A stretch of DNA of 64,000 nt from contig JAJPEN010000015.1 of assembly GCA_021166835.1 (NCBI GenBank), forward strand, positions 35,923 through 99,922. The letters run 5' to 3'. Shown here in pieces: positions 24,996 through 33,949 of the stretch (position 1 is the first letter of the stretch; every line of letters begins with the position of its first letter). This DNA comes from Burkholderiaceae bacterium. GTDB lineage: Bacteria > Pseudomonadota > Gammaproteobacteria > Burkholderiales > Burkholderiaceae. The notes below the pieces were generated by a model, which did not search any database, had not been told where the DNA came from, and was given only the letters and a program-made list of their open reading frames with translations. The translations under genes and the position numbers were made by a program.

Positions 24996-25659
24996 CGATG
25001 CGCAGCCTCGCGCCGTCCTGGGTGACGAGTGCGGGCACCTGACGAATCCCGAGCTTCGTCGTGAGCGCGCCTTGCTGATCGTAGAAGACCGGCCGTTGCC
25101 AGCGCCGCATCAACTCGAGGTACGAGCCGCCGGTGAGGATCACTTTCACTTTCCCATCGCGTTCGTCGATGAGTTTGCGGGCGTACAGGAGCTGCTTCGT
25201 ATCGCGCGCATCGAAGAAGAGCAGCGCCTGGCTCAACGCGACGACATCGAGCGGATTGACGCGCGTGCCGGGAGCGACGAGGACGCGCCCATCGATGTCG
25301 CGGACCGCTTCGTGCACGACGATGCTCGGGTCGAAGTAGAAGTGCCGCGCCTGCGTGGTGCGGGCGAGTCCGGTGACCGGCTGCGGGTGCTCGACGTTTT
25401 TCCGAGCACCGGCGAGCGCTTCGCGCTGCAAGCGCGCGAGCGTGCCGTCCTCGCTTGCCGTGCGCAGTCGTGCAAGGATCACTTCGAGCAGGTTCGGCTC
25501 GGCAACCGGATAGACCGGACCGATCACGCCGATTTCGCGCGCGTGCAGCGGGGCGGTTGCGGCGATGAGCATCACGACAAGCGCGAAGATCGACGCTGCG
25601 GGTCGCGCAAGGCGGCGGCCGTCCAGGGCACTGATGGACGTCGGATCAGAAGAGCGCAT
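24982..25659 (-). CDS. traW: Conjugal transfer protein TraW
   Basis: The 225-residue exported protein has a signal peptide ending near APLHA (about residue 40). It then shows the TraW opening REIGVIGPVYPVAEPNLLEVI, FYFDPSIVVHEAVRDIDGRVLVAPGTRVNPLD and the TYLE-like RQVPALVTQDG. TraW is periplasmic and acts with TrbC in pilus assembly. The gene overlaps both neighbours (14 bp with the S26 peptidase and 14 bp with traU), a sign of tight coupling. Confidence 0.92.
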   Translation of the reverse strand: MRSSDPTSISALDGRRLARPAASIFALVVMLIAATAPLHAREIGVIGPVYPVAEPNLLEVILARLRTASEDGTLARLQREALAGARKNVEHPQPVTGLARTTQARHFYFDPSIVVHEAVRDIDGRVLVAPGTRVNPLDVVALSQALLFFDARDTKQLLYARKLIDERDGKVKVILTGGSYLELMRRWQRPVFYDQQGALTTKLGIRQVPALVTQDGARLRIDELR

Positions 25660-26197
25660 CGGCTCGTCCGATGACCTGAGACGCGTGGATCCAGCCGGTC
25701 AGCGCATATCGCGAGTCGAGGCTGTCGGGGTGCGTAGCCTGAACGTAGAAACGGTTCGGCGGAATACGTCCGGTCGGTCCGGGTTCGAGTGGATGGCCGG
25801 TGCGTGCGAATGGCTTGGGCGCACCGACCGGTTTGTCGTTCACGCGAAAGCCTTGTGCATCGTGCATGACGTCGTCGCCGGGGATACCGGCGAGCACCTT
25901 GATGAAGGTGACGCCTGCCGGGTAGGGGCCGCCACCGGCCCAGCGAAAGGCAACGTAATCGCCCCGCTCAGGGTGCTCGCCCTTGTGGATGAGGAAGACC
26001 CGGTATGGAAGGCTCGGCGAGGCGTTCACACCGAGCGTGTAACGCGCCTGGAACCAGAGCGCCGCAGCAGCGATGGCAAGGTAGACAAATCTCCAGCGCT
26101 TCAGGTGTCCGATGCTGCGCAAGGCGAACGCGCGCAGCCGCACTCGGGCGCTCAATTCGAAACGGTCGTCGCGGTGATGCAGGAACAGGGTGCGCAT
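25646..26197 (-). CDS. S26-family signal peptidase (TraF/TrhF type)
   Basis: The 183-residue membrane protease has one N-terminal membrane segment (about 37-50). The S26 catalytic motifs follow: NASPSLPYR with the probable nucleophile S62, and VTFIKVLAGIPGD with K100. The late NRFYVQATHPDSLDSRYALTG block is conserved in this type. Conjugative TraF/TrhF peptidases mature pilins or other exported transfer proteins. In F the pilin is cut by host LepB, so presence here suggests dedicated processing. It lies between trbI and traW, matching the R27/SXT-like order. Confidence 0.88.
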   Translation of the reverse strand: MRTLFLHHRDDRFELSARVRLRAFALRSIGHLKRWRFVYLAIAAAALWFQARYTLGVNASPSLPYRVFLIHKGEHPERGDYVAFRWAGGGPYPAGVTFIKVLAGIPGDDVMHDAQGFRVNDKPVGAPKPFARTGHPLEPGPTGRIPPNRFYVQATHPDSLDSRYALTGWIHASQVIGRADALF

Positions 26198-26210
26198 GCG
26201 CGTGGCCCGC

Positions 26211-26576
26211 TCAAAGACCGAGGCGACGCTGCACGCCCGGCGTCAGATCCGGCAGTGCGGGCTCGGCGCTGATCACAGCACCGCGCGCGAGCACGATGCA
26301 GCGGCACTCGTGCGGCAGCGTCTGCAGCAGCATGCTCATTTCGGTGCCGAAACCAGCTGCCTCATGCAGGGCGGCAGCGCGCTCGGCCTCGCTCGCATCA
26401 GGCTTCACGAGCACCGCGGCAATCTGTGATTCCTTGCTCTGATAGAGCTGTGCCACATCGAGCACGGCCAACGCGGGCAGCGGCGTCGGCATGAGCCACA
26501 GGCCGGCGGCGCCGATCAGGGCGCAGGCGACGAGCGCATTCAGAGCGATGAGTGTGGCGACGTTGCGGCCCCTCAT
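26211..26576 (-). CDS. trbI: Type-F T4SS protein TrbI
   Basis: The 121-residue protein has a single N-terminal membrane anchor (ALNALVACALIGAAGLWL, about 12-29) and the F-type TrbI motif LDVAQLYQSKESQIAA, followed by a helical periplasmic domain. In F, TrbI influences pilus retraction. It overlaps the traC stop as ATGA and lies 13 bp before the S26 peptidase. Length matches the family (about 120-130). Confidence 0.85.
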   Translation of the reverse strand: MRGRNVATLIALNALVACALIGAAGLWLMPTPLPALAVLDVAQLYQSKESQIAAVLVKPDASEAERAAALHEAAGFGTEMSMLLQTLPHECRCIVLARGAVISAEPALPDLTPGVQRRLGL

Positions 26577-29140
26577 GCGAGCCCCCGTTCCCGCAGCACC
26601 GCATCGATGGCCGCCGAGACGTCCAGTCCGGCGGCGCGTCTAGCGTTGATCGCGTTGAAGTCCTCGGCGCGGCTGCTGAAGAGCAGCAGGCTGTACGGGT
26701 CGACGATCAACCGTCCGATGCCGTTGCCCACCGGCGAATGGACGAAGACTTCCGAGTACGCGCCGTGCTCGGTGCGCAGCGACAGCAGCAGCCGCTTCAT
26801 CGCATCGTCCATCGTCAGCTGCCCGAGCTTGTCCATCATCTCGATCGACTCGGGCTTCTGACGCAGCAGGAACATCCAGTCGGAGTTGTCCAGCGCGGCC
26901 TTGGCGGCCGGATTGCGGTAGTAGTCGTCCACCCCCTGCGTGGCCGACATGAACGCGCCCTTGTACTTGCGGGCCCGGCGGTAGCCGGCTTCGATGAATT
27001 CGGCGGTCGCGCCGCCCGAGAGCAGATCCCACGCCTCGTCGATGATCACGATCTTCTTGCGATCGCGCGAGAAGTACATCTCGCGCGTGATCCGGTACAT
27101 GACGATGAGCAGCACCACCGTCTGCAGATCCTTCTTCGCCTTGAGTTCTTCGAGCTCGAGTACGACGAGATCGGCGCCGAAGTCGATGCTGGCGTGCCCA
27201 TCGAAGTACTTCCCGTAGGCACCCTCGCGCGTGTACGGATGCAACATCGCGGCGAGGTCCTGGAGTCGCCGATCCACGGCGAACACCTCGTGCGCGCTGG
27301 CGTCGCTCCCGGCGTCGAGGCGGCCCGTGGCCAGCAGGTCGTGGATGTCGGTGACGTTCATCGAGCGCCCCCTGGCCTTCCAGACCTTCTTGATCGCCGC
27401 GCCCAGCGTCGAGTACTGAAAACCGTCGAGCGGCTCGCGCGGGGAGACCATCTGCGCCAGGAGTGGCTGCAGGAGCTCCATGTCCTCGTCGATGTCTTCG
27501 ACGAGCGGAAACGGATTGAGCGAGAGCGCCGCGTCTTCGGTGAATTCGATGAAGCTGCCGCCGAAGTTGCGACACGCCTTTTCGTAGGAACGCCCGACGT
27601 CGATGATCCACACACGCGCACCGGTCCCGAGATAGGCAGCGGCGATCTCGTTGAGCAGCAGCGACTTGCCCGAGCCCGAGGTGCCGGCGATCGCGACGTT
27701 GAAGTTGCCCGCCGGGTTGTCGTAGACGTCGATCTGCATGAGCTGACCCCGCCGCCCGCCCAACAGCAGCACCGGCGTGCCGGTGCCCTGCCACTCGGCG
27801 ATGAGCGGCGCCAGATGCACGGCGTTGGCCGAGGTCTTGGTCGTGACGCGCTTCATGCGCTGCAGATCGGCGTGAAACGGCGCCGAGAGCGTCATCGGCA
27901 GCGACCCGAGAAGCGCCTGCGTCATCATCATCGTGTCGCTGGAGAGTTCGAAGCCGCGCGCCCGGAAGATGGCGCGCGCGGCCTGCTCGGCGTGCGTTGC
28001 CGCCTGCGGCTCGGTGAAGAGGGCAAGCTGCAGGTTCAGATCGACGAGCTGTTGGCCGGCGTCGATCGCCTTGAGCACGATGTCCCAGTCGGCCTTGCGT
28101 TCCTGCAGGTCGGGCAGAAAGCGCGCCATGTAGCTCGTGGCGTTCGTCGTTGCGCGGGCGGCCTTGAGAAAAGCCCAGTTGCGCGTGGCTTCGGCATCGA
28201 GCACGTGTACGCCGAGCGTGAGCAGGAACGGGCACGGGTACTGCAGCGTTGCCTGGTAAAGATCGCCGATCAGGCTTGCCGCGTTCCACAGCGCAAAGCG
28301 CGGCGGATACGCGCGCACCGACATCAGGCGCAGCGCGGTTCGCAGATCGGTCGCAGGGTTGGCGAGCAGTATCGACTGTCGATCGATGGACAGACGTGTC
28401 GCCCGATCGATCGCCTGCTCGCCCAACTCGCGGCCCTCGTCGTAGGCAAGCGCGAGCGCATCACCCGTTTGCCGATGCGGGTCCAGCAGCGCGGAAACCC
28501 AGTTGATCAGGTCGGCGGCGGTCCATGCACGCGATGGAAAGCCCGCGGCGTGCAGCGTGGCGCGCATGCTGTCGCGCAGCAGCAGCAGCTCTTCCAGGCG
28601 CGCGAGATTCTCGGGGCTGCCGGCCAGCGATACGGCGAGCACCAGCCGGAAGTCGCGCAAGAGATAGCTTTGTGCCGCCAGCAGCGACGTGCGGCTGCCT
28701 TGCAGGTAGTGTCCGACGCGGCGACGCGCCATCGCCCGGTGAATGTTGGTGTTGCGACCTGCGCGCCCGAGCGTGTCGAGTTTGGGGACGATGTCGTCGG
28801 CCACGCGCAGGCTCGCGTAGCGGGCAAGCGGCGCGCGGATCGCGGGACTTGCATAGAGGTGAAACTGGATGCCGGTGCCCGCCGGTGCAGCCGCGTAGAG
28901 CGCGGTCAGTACGTGCGCCATCTCCTCGTCGGCGCCGGACTGCGGTCGCACTTCCAAACAGAAGCCGAGTGTGTCCCGATTGACGAAAACTTCGCGATCG
29001 GCGATCCAGGCGCGATAGGGAAGCCACTGCGAGAAGGCGGCGGTGTGCTCGTTGCGCAGCGCTCCAGGTGCGCGAAGCAAAGTGCCGGGCCTTGCGCCTT
29101 CGAGCACCGATTCGAGATCGCCCAGGAGGCTGCGTCTCAT
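26573..29140 (-). CDS. traC: T4SS ATPase TraC (VirB4 family)
   Basis: The 855-residue cytoplasmic ATPase energises pilus assembly. The VirB4/TraC signature is complete: N-terminal TraC domain (FSQWLPYRAWIADREVFVNRD), Walker A GTSGSGKS at 486-493 and Walker B in KKIVIIDEAWDLLSGG. Also present are the YRRARKYKGAFMSATQG block, the arginine-finger region and LRTEHGAYSEVFVHSP. The length equals F TraC (about 875). ATG 29140 was chosen as the start of coding character and overlaps the traV stop; residues further upstream belong to traV in another frame. Confidence 0.95.
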   Translation of the reverse strand: MRRSLLGDLESVLEGARPGTLLRAPGALRNEHTAAFSQWLPYRAWIADREVFVNRDTLGFCLEVRPQSGADEEMAHVLTALYAAAPAGTGIQFHLYASPAIRAPLARYASLRVADDIVPKLDTLGRAGRNTNIHRAMARRRVGHYLQGSRTSLLAAQSYLLRDFRLVLAVSLAGSPENLARLEELLLLRDSMRATLHAAGFPSRAWTAADLINWVSALLDPHRQTGDALALAYDEGRELGEQAIDRATRLSIDRQSILLANPATDLRTALRLMSVRAYPPRFALWNAASLIGDLYQATLQYPCPFLLTLGVHVLDAEATRNWAFLKAARATTNATSYMARFLPDLQERKADWDIVLKAIDAGQQLVDLNLQLALFTEPQAATHAEQAARAIFRARGFELSSDTMMMTQALLGSLPMTLSAPFHADLQRMKRVTTKTSANAVHLAPLIAEWQGTGTPVLLLGGRRGQLMQIDVYDNPAGNFNVAIAGTSGSGKSLLLNEIAAAYLGTGARVWIIDVGRSYEKACRNFGGSFIEFTEDAALSLNPFPLVEDIDEDMELLQPLLAQMVSPREPLDGFQYSTLGAAIKKVWKARGRSMNVTDIHDLLATGRLDAGSDASAHEVFAVDRRLQDLAAMLHPYTREGAYGKYFDGHASIDFGADLVVLELEELKAKKDLQTVVLLIVMYRITREMYFSRDRKKIVIIDEAWDLLSGGATAEFIEAGYRRARKYKGAFMSATQGVDDYYRNPAAKAALDNSDWMFLLRQKPESIEMMDKLGQLTMDDAMKRLLLSLRTEHGAYSEVFVHSPVGNGIGRLIVDPYSLLLFSSRAEDFNAINARRAAGLDVSAAIDAVLRERGLA

Positions 29141-29811
29141 CGCCCTGCGCTCCCGGTCATATCCTCCCCGCGAAACTCTTGCGGGTACGACGGGAAGCGA
29201 TCGGACTCGGTGAGGCTCTGCGGCGCGACTTCGCTCTCCGCCGCATCCGCCGCAGGTGCATGCGCCGTGCGGGGAGGCCGTACCGCATCGAAGCGGGGTC
29301 GATTGGTCGGGACCACGCGCTCGATCAGCCAGCGTCCGGCGTCGACCAGTACGTGCACGACGGAGGCTTCGTGCAGATCGCCGTCGGCGTCTTCCCAGGG
29401 GGCGATCCACAGGCGCAGCACACGCGGCGGAGAGCGCAAAGCTGCGGGTGATGATCCGGGCTGCAGGGCGACGTCGAGTGTCGCTGCGGCCGTCGACGAA
29501 TCGGGTGTAGGCGTAGCGCCCGACGATGCCGGCGCAGTACCCGGTGTCACCGGCGTATCGAATGCCGGAATGTTGATTGCACCGGACGTCGTGCTCGCTT
29601 CGTTGGCGAGCGCGGGCGGCGCGAAAGCGGCGATCTCCGCATCGAGCGAATTTGCGTACACGCCTGAGACCGACGTGCATTGCGAGCCGACCGGTGCCTT
29701 GCAGGCGTAGCCTGGCGCACCGCCCAGACCACTCAGGTTCGATGCGCACCCGCTCAATGCGGCGAGCAGTGCGCCGACGAGAAGCGTCGTGCCGTGTGCC
29801 GGATCAGTCAT
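29137..29811 (-). CDS. traV: T4SS lipoprotein TraV
   Basis: The 224-residue protein has a lipoprotein signal with lipobox LSGC (Cys22) and the TraV motif YACKAPVGSQCTSVSGVYANS with its two conserved cysteines. The middle is Ala/Pro/Thr-rich. The C-terminal half contains RVLRLWIAPWEDADGDLHEASVVHVLVDAGRW, conserved in the VirB7-like TraV family. TraV forms the outer-membrane core complex with TraK and TraB. It overlaps dsbC and traC by ATGA-type junctions. Confidence 0.9.
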   Translation of the reverse strand: MTDPAHGTTLLVGALLAALSGCASNLSGLGGAPGYACKAPVGSQCTSVSGVYANSLDAEIAAFAPPALANEASTTSGAINIPAFDTPVTPGTAPASSGATPTPDSSTAAATLDVALQPGSSPAALRSPPRVLRLWIAPWEDADGDLHEASVVHVLVDAGRWLIERVVPTNRPRFDAVRPPRTAHAPAADAAESEVAPQSLTESDRFPSYPQEFRGEDMTGSAGR

Positions 29812-30659
29812 TGCGATCGACCTGTCGTGCGCGCTGTACGCCCGCCCGGAGCAGCGCTCCTCTGACTGGTCGCTGTGCGCGACAGCCACGCATCGATCTC
29901 CTCGGCGCTCGCGACACGAGCAAGCACCCGTCCGTCGGCAGCAACGAGTGTTGGCGTTCCGTTCACACCGAGCTGTTCGGCCAGGGCAACGTTGCGATCG
30001 ACCGGATGCGCACACTCGGCGGACGCCGGTACCTCATCGCGGGCGATGAGCGCCTGCCAAGCGCTCAGGCGATTCCCGGCGCACCACACGGCAATCGCTT
30101 TGGCACGGGCCTGCGGGTGCAGCGACGCGATCGGCATGAGAAACCGATGAATCGTCACGTCGGTGAGACCTTCGAGCCCGATCTCGAGTTGGCGACAATA
30201 CGGGCAGTCCGGATCGCTGAAGATCGCCAGTGCCCGCGAACCATCTCCGCGCACTTCGTCGATTGCATCGGACAGTGGCAATGCGCTGAAGTCGATGCGC
30301 GCAAGCGTGTCCTTGCGCTCGGCGGTGAGGTCGCGCTGTGCGTTCATGTCGTACAGATGGCCGAAGAGAAAGAACTGGCCACTCGCGTCGACGTAGGCCA
30401 GGTTCGCGCCCATCGCCACTTCGAAGACGCCCGGCAGGGGTGTGGCGCGGATCTCGCCGAAGCGCGTCGATGGGTAGAGCGTCTGCAGACGAGCCGCAAG
30501 CATCGCGAGCTCGGGCGCAGGCAGCACGAATTCGAGCTCGGCGCGGTTGTGCTGTGCCGCGGCCGGGATCATCACGCAGCTGCCAAGCATTGCCGCCCAG
30601 ACGGTTGCGGCAAGGCGCGCACGCCGGGCGCGGTCAGTCGTCATTACCGTCGTCGTCAT
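29808..30659 (-). CDS. dsbC: DsbC-family disulfide isomerase of the tra operon
   Basis: The 283-residue periplasmic protein has a signal segment (about 15-35, LAATVWAAMLGSCVMIPAAAQ), an N-terminal dimerisation-like domain (GVFEVAMGANLAYVDASGQFFLFGHLYD). A thioredoxin domain follows with the active site CPYC (C152-C155) and the cis-Pro GVNGTPTLV. It would shuffle disulfides in Cys-rich TraN, TraU and TraV. ATG 30659 overlaps traB by 26 bp; ATG 30644 is the alternative. The C-terminal 20 residues are a basic Ser/Thr tail. Confidence 0.92.
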   Translation of the reverse strand: MTTTVMTTDRARRARLAATVWAAMLGSCVMIPAAAQHNRAELEFVLPAPELAMLAARLQTLYPSTRFGEIRATPLPGVFEVAMGANLAYVDASGQFFLFGHLYDMNAQRDLTAERKDTLARIDFSALPLSDAIDEVRGDGSRALAIFSDPDCPYCRQLEIGLEGLTDVTIHRFLMPIASLHPQARAKAIAVWCAGNRLSAWQALIARDEVPASAECAHPVDRNVALAEQLGVNGTPTLVAADGRVLARVASAEEIDAWLSRTATSQRSAAPGGRTARTTGRSQ

Positions 30660-32031
30660 CGCTGTTCCTTCGGAGCGCGCGCCGGCGCTCGGTGAGTTGC
30701 GCGAGGTGGTCAAGATCCGCGTCGGTAGCGTCCAGCGTCTCGGGCAGGGAGACGCCTTGCGTGAGAACCACGTCGACGCTGCGCCCCGCATCGACTTCGA
30801 TCACCGGGAAGACTTTCTCGGCCAGGCTGATGTAGTACTGGGCAAGCCGGTCGAGCGCTTTGCCGATACCGGTTCCCAGACCCGCTTCGAGCTGGCGTCC
30901 GCCATCGACCGTGCCGGTGGTCCCCAGAGGCGAGACCGAGAGCGTTGTTGCGCCTTGCTGGAACGCGTGTCCGATGCCGCTTGCGACACCGGCGAGCAGC
31001 GCGTTGGCGAGAATCTGCCCCTGTTTGGAGACGAGCCGCCCGCGCATCCCGGCCTTGCCGTCTTCGCCGGCCACGTACCCCTTGACCGGCACGTCGATCG
31101 CCGTGCCGTCGCGTGTGACGCACGAGAGCAACTCGGTGCGGATGTAGGCGCGCTCCGAGCTCACGTCGCCGTAGCCGGCGCCGACGATGAAGCACTCTTT
31201 CACGCTCGCGCGATACCGATTGGGCAGGATCGCGTTGTCGGCCAGTCGCATCAGCACCGGCTGGGGGTTGCGCTGCGCCTGACCGCCGGTGGGGGCGTCA
31301 AGTCCGCCGAGAAGTACGGCGCGTGTGAAGGCGCCGCTGGGCAGATAGCGGCGTGCGTCGCGTCGGGCGGCGGGCGCGGCTTCGGCGCCCGCGGTGGGCT
31401 TTGCGCTCTTCGTCGATGCTTCGTTCCCCAGCACGATACTGATGATCCCGGTGGCCACGGGCGTGCTCTGGCTGACGGGCGGTGGCGGCATGCCGGCACC
31501 TTGGCGCAGCGGCGGCGGAGGCGGGAAGCGCTGCGCGCCCACGTCCGATGCTTCGTTCCCCGGGCGATCCGGGCCGAAGTTCGGGCGCGAGGCAGGCACT
31601 GGGATCGGTGCAGGCGGTATTGGCGTGAGCGTGCCGGCTTCGAGCTTCCTCAGGCGTTCGAGCATCTCCTTGCCCTGGCCTTCGAGTTCGGCGTTGCGCT
31701 GCGCGAGTGCGCGCGAGCGCTGCTCGATCTCCTTGAGCTGCGCATCGGCCTGACCGCGCCAGGCGTCGCGTGGATCGACCTGTGCGCCCGGTGCGAGGAT
31801 GTTGGTCGAGTGCGGCCTGGTGCGCTGTGCGTCGCGGCTCCTGGTGCCGGTGAGCGAGACCGTAAGCAGCGTGCCCCCCACGATCGCGCCGGCAATGAGC
31901 GACAGCAGCAGAATCTGGCGGCGTCGTACGTCGGCGGCCGAAAGCGGCGACGGGTTCGGTCCGAACTCCGGGCGGGACGCGCCCGGCGCGCTGTTTGTTG
32001 TCGTTTCCTGCGTGCGTGCGGGATCAGTCAT
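30634..32031 (-). CDS. traB: T4SS core protein TraB (VirB10-like)
   Basis: The 465-residue protein has one membrane segment (LLSLIAGAIVGGTLLTVSLTG, about 40-60), a short coiled coil (about 92-130, LKEIEQRSRALAQRNAELEGQ). A Pro-rich spacer (about 138-195) follows and then the C-terminal beta-barrel domain with GAFTRAVLLGGLDAPTG and NRYRASVKECFIVGAGYGDVSSERAYIR. TraB spans the envelope as the VirB10 equivalent. It ends in the acidic tail NSDDDDGNDD. It overlaps traK by 8 bp. Confidence 0.94.
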   Translation of the reverse strand: MTDPARTQETTTNSAPGASRPEFGPNPSPLSAADVRRRQILLLSLIAGAIVGGTLLTVSLTGTRSRDAQRTRPHSTNILAPGAQVDPRDAWRGQADAQLKEIEQRSRALAQRNAELEGQGKEMLERLRKLEAGTLTPIPPAPIPVPASRPNFGPDRPGNEASDVGAQRFPPPPPLRQGAGMPPPPVSQSTPVATGIISIVLGNEASTKSAKPTAGAEAAPAARRDARRYLPSGAFTRAVLLGGLDAPTGGQAQRNPQPVLMRLADNAILPNRYRASVKECFIVGAGYGDVSSERAYIRTELLSCVTRDGTAIDVPVKGYVAGEDGKAGMRGRLVSKQGQILANALLAGVASGIGHAFQQGATTLSVSPLGTTGTVDGGRQLEAGLGTGIGKALDRLAQYYISLAEKVFPVIEVDAGRSVDVVLTQGVSLPETLDATDADLDHLAQLTERRRALRRNSDDDDGNDD

Positions 32032-32749
32032 CGACACGGCGCTCCCGGACGACGAAGAGCGTGGTGGTCGCACCCGGCACCAGCGTGTGCTGCTCGACGC
32101 TTACCGCCATCACGCCGCGCTGGAAGAGATCACGCGCGGTCAGCTCGAGCGCGGATTCGCTGGTATTGAGCAGCTGGAACTTCTCGCCGACGACGTCCGT
32201 GCTGAGCCATTGACGCTGCAGTACGAGTCTGGTGCCGGGCCAGAGCATCAGTTCGCGTCCGGGCTCGCGCACCTGCATGTCTTCGGGGAGTGCATCCTCG
32301 GCCATCACGAGCAGGAGGTTCTTCAACGTGCGCACGTGGCGTGCGGCACGCTCAAAGCGTGCGGGTTGATCCCGGGCTGCGCGCGCCTCGCGGATCACGA
32401 TGGTCTCGCTCGGGGTGTCCACCGGCTGCAGCAGCAGACCGATCGTCGAACGCTCGGTGCTCACGAAGAGATTGATCGGCTTGGTGCTTTCGGGCGAAGC
32501 GGGCCGCAGGAAGATCTGGCCCTTCTCGTCGTCTTTTTCGAGGACGAATTCGCCGGCGTTGCCGGTCACCTTGCGGATGCGGCCGCGCTCGATCGCAATC
32601 CGCGTGACTTCCTTGCGCGAGATCTTCGCAAGCGCAGTCTCGCCGTCCTGCGTGTCGACGATCTGTAGCGCGAGCGCGGGCGGCCCGACGCTCAGCGCCA
32701 GCAGCAGGCAGGCGAGCTCACGATGCAGGTTTCGTTTCGAGCGGATCAT
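32024..32749 (-). CDS. traK: T4SS outer-membrane-associated protein TraK
   Basis: The 241-residue exported protein has a signal peptide ending near PPALA (about residue 27) and the TraK/secretin-like N domain (EVTRIAIERGRIRKVTGNAGEFVLEKDDEKGQIFLRP in part), then LFVSTERSTIGLLLQPVDTPSETIVI. TraK forms the VirB9-like ring with TraB and TraV. Length equals F TraK (242). Its start overlaps the traE stop by 32 bp. Confidence 0.93.
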   Translation of the reverse strand: MIRSKRNLHRELACLLLALSVGPPALALQIVDTQDGETALAKISRKEVTRIAIERGRIRKVTGNAGEFVLEKDDEKGQIFLRPASPESTKPINLFVSTERSTIGLLLQPVDTPSETIVIREARAARDQPARFERAARHVRTLKNLLLVMAEDALPEDMQVREPGRELMLWPGTRLVLQRQWLSTDVVGEKFQLLNTSESALELTARDLFQRGVMAVSVEQHTLVPGATTTLFVVRERRVDD

Positions 32750-33305
32750 TGGCGCTCGTCTCCCGGAATGCCTTCAGGAAAATGCGGCCGCCGGCGTACT
32801 CGAGTTCGACCAGGTAACCCCGGGAGACCTCGGATACACGGCGATCGCTGATGAACGTGGTGAGCAGGCCGCGCACGCCGACGCGCTGCGTGCGTTCATC
32901 GACCGCAATGTCCTGCGCGCTGAACACGGTGGAGGCTCCATCGCGTTTGACGCGTTCGGCAGCGGTCGCGAGCGCGCTGCGCAGCTCACCGTAGGCGGCC
33001 GGTGCGGCGTAGCGCAGCAGCAGACGCGACTGGTGATCGATACTTTGTGGCGTCACGTTCAGCGTGAGCTGTACGAGGAAGTACGCCATCTGTTCGAGGT
33101 ACTCGGCGCTTGCGCGTCCGGACTCGACCCAGAAGGTCTTGTGGATGTCGGGCGGAACGACGATGACGCGCTCGCGATCGGCCAGGTGCATCGCAAGCGC
33201 AGCCAACGCGACGTTGGCGAGCATGGAGCCGACCAGCAGCATGACGAGCAGCAGACTCGCGCGGCGCGCGCTGGCGATGTCGGCACGCAGCCAGTCGAGC
33301 TTCAT
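32718..33305 (-). CDS. traE: T4SS protein TraE (VirB8-like)
   Basis: The 195-residue protein has a single N-terminal membrane segment (ASLLLVMLLVGSMLANVALA, about 17-36) and the TraE body IVVPPDIHKTFWVESGRASAEYLEQMAYFLVQLTLNVTP. The family is the VirB8-like bitopic inner-membrane component. ATG 33305 overlaps the traL stop by 4 bp. F TraE is 188 residues. Confidence 0.93.
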   Translation of the reverse strand: MKLDWLRADIASARRASLLLVMLLVGSMLANVALAALAMHLADRERVIVVPPDIHKTFWVESGRASAEYLEQMAYFLVQLTLNVTPQSIDHQSRLLLRYAAPAAYGELRSALATAAERVKRDGASTVFSAQDIAVDERTQRVGVRGLLTTFISDRRVSEVSRGYLVELEYAGGRIFLKAFRETSANDPLETKPAS

Positions 33306-33592
33306 CCGGCCAGCTCCCGCAGCCACGAGGGCGGCGTGCGCTTCAACCCCGTGACGAAGGCCGGCAGGTGCCAGTAGAGCAGATGCAGCGCGAAGGCAGG
33401 GTGTTTGCCCGCCCTGGCCCGACCGTACGCGGAAGCCAGCAACACGCCGATCGCGCAGCCGCTCACGAAGAACCCGACGAGCATGCCGGCGAGTGCCGCG
33501 GCCAGCACGAGGAGCGCCACGTCGATGTCCCACCAGAACATGCGCGGTGCATCGTTCAGGCGCCGCGGGATGTCGAGCGAAGCGTCGTTCAC
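33302..33592 (-). CDS. traL: T4SS protein TraL (VirB3-like)
   Basis: The 96-residue protein contains the typical TraL opening IPRRLNDAPRMFWWDIDVALL and a hydrophobic block (about 28-53), then a hydrophilic tail with HLLYWHLPAFVTGLKRTPPSWLRELAG. TraL is the VirB3-like inner-membrane protein that works with TraC. F TraL is 91 residues. It lies 12 bp after the traA stop. Confidence 0.92.
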   Translation of the reverse strand: MNDASLDIPRRLNDAPRMFWWDIDVALLVLAAALAGMLVGFFVSGCAIGVLLASAYGRARAGKHPAFALHLLYWHLPAFVTGLKRTPPSWLRELAG

Positions 33593-33604
33593 CGAATGGG
33601 CCCG

Positions 33605-33901
33605 TCAGATCACCGCGGTCATGATCGAATCGATGATGGTCGGCACGTAGACCATGAAGAGCGCGAAGACGACACCGGCCAATGCCGGAATCGGCGAGGA
33701 GCGGGCGATGCCGATCCCGGCGCCGAGAATGAAGGCGGCGATCGCGATCGACTTGCCGAGGAATCCCGTCGCCCAATCGAGCAGCGTCATGTACATCGTC
33801 TGGAACTCGGTGCCGGTCGTCCCGGCGAGCGCCGAACTGGCGACGAGCGCGAGGAGGGCGGCACTCGGAAGTGCGATGCGGCAGCGACGGATCAGGGTCA
33901 T
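33605..33901 (-). CDS. traA: Pilin TraA
   Basis: The 98-residue protein has a signal peptide (ALPSAALLALVASSALA, cleavage about residue 26) and two hydrophobic segments (FLGKSIAIAAFILGAGIGIA and IPALAGVVFALFMVYVPTII) separated by a short polar loop, the hallmark of F-type pilins. It directly precedes traL and traE as in the F operon. The mature pilin would be about 72 residues. The adjacent S26 peptidase may process it. Confidence 0.85.
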   Translation of the reverse strand: MTLIRRCRIALPSAALLALVASSALAGTTGTEFQTMYMTLLDWATGFLGKSIAIAAFILGAGIGIARSSPIPALAGVVFALFMVYVPTIIDSIMTAVI

Positions 33902-33949
33902 GGTGAGTTGACTCTCAGCTGTGCGAAGTTGGGAAGCTGGTCAGAGCGT

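Noticed and set aside
26552..29710. Very long open frame (over 1000 codons) on the plus strand opposite traC
   Set aside because: It is antisense to a complete, motif-bearing traC and traV and has the His/Arg/Gln/Val-rich composition of high-GC shadow frames.
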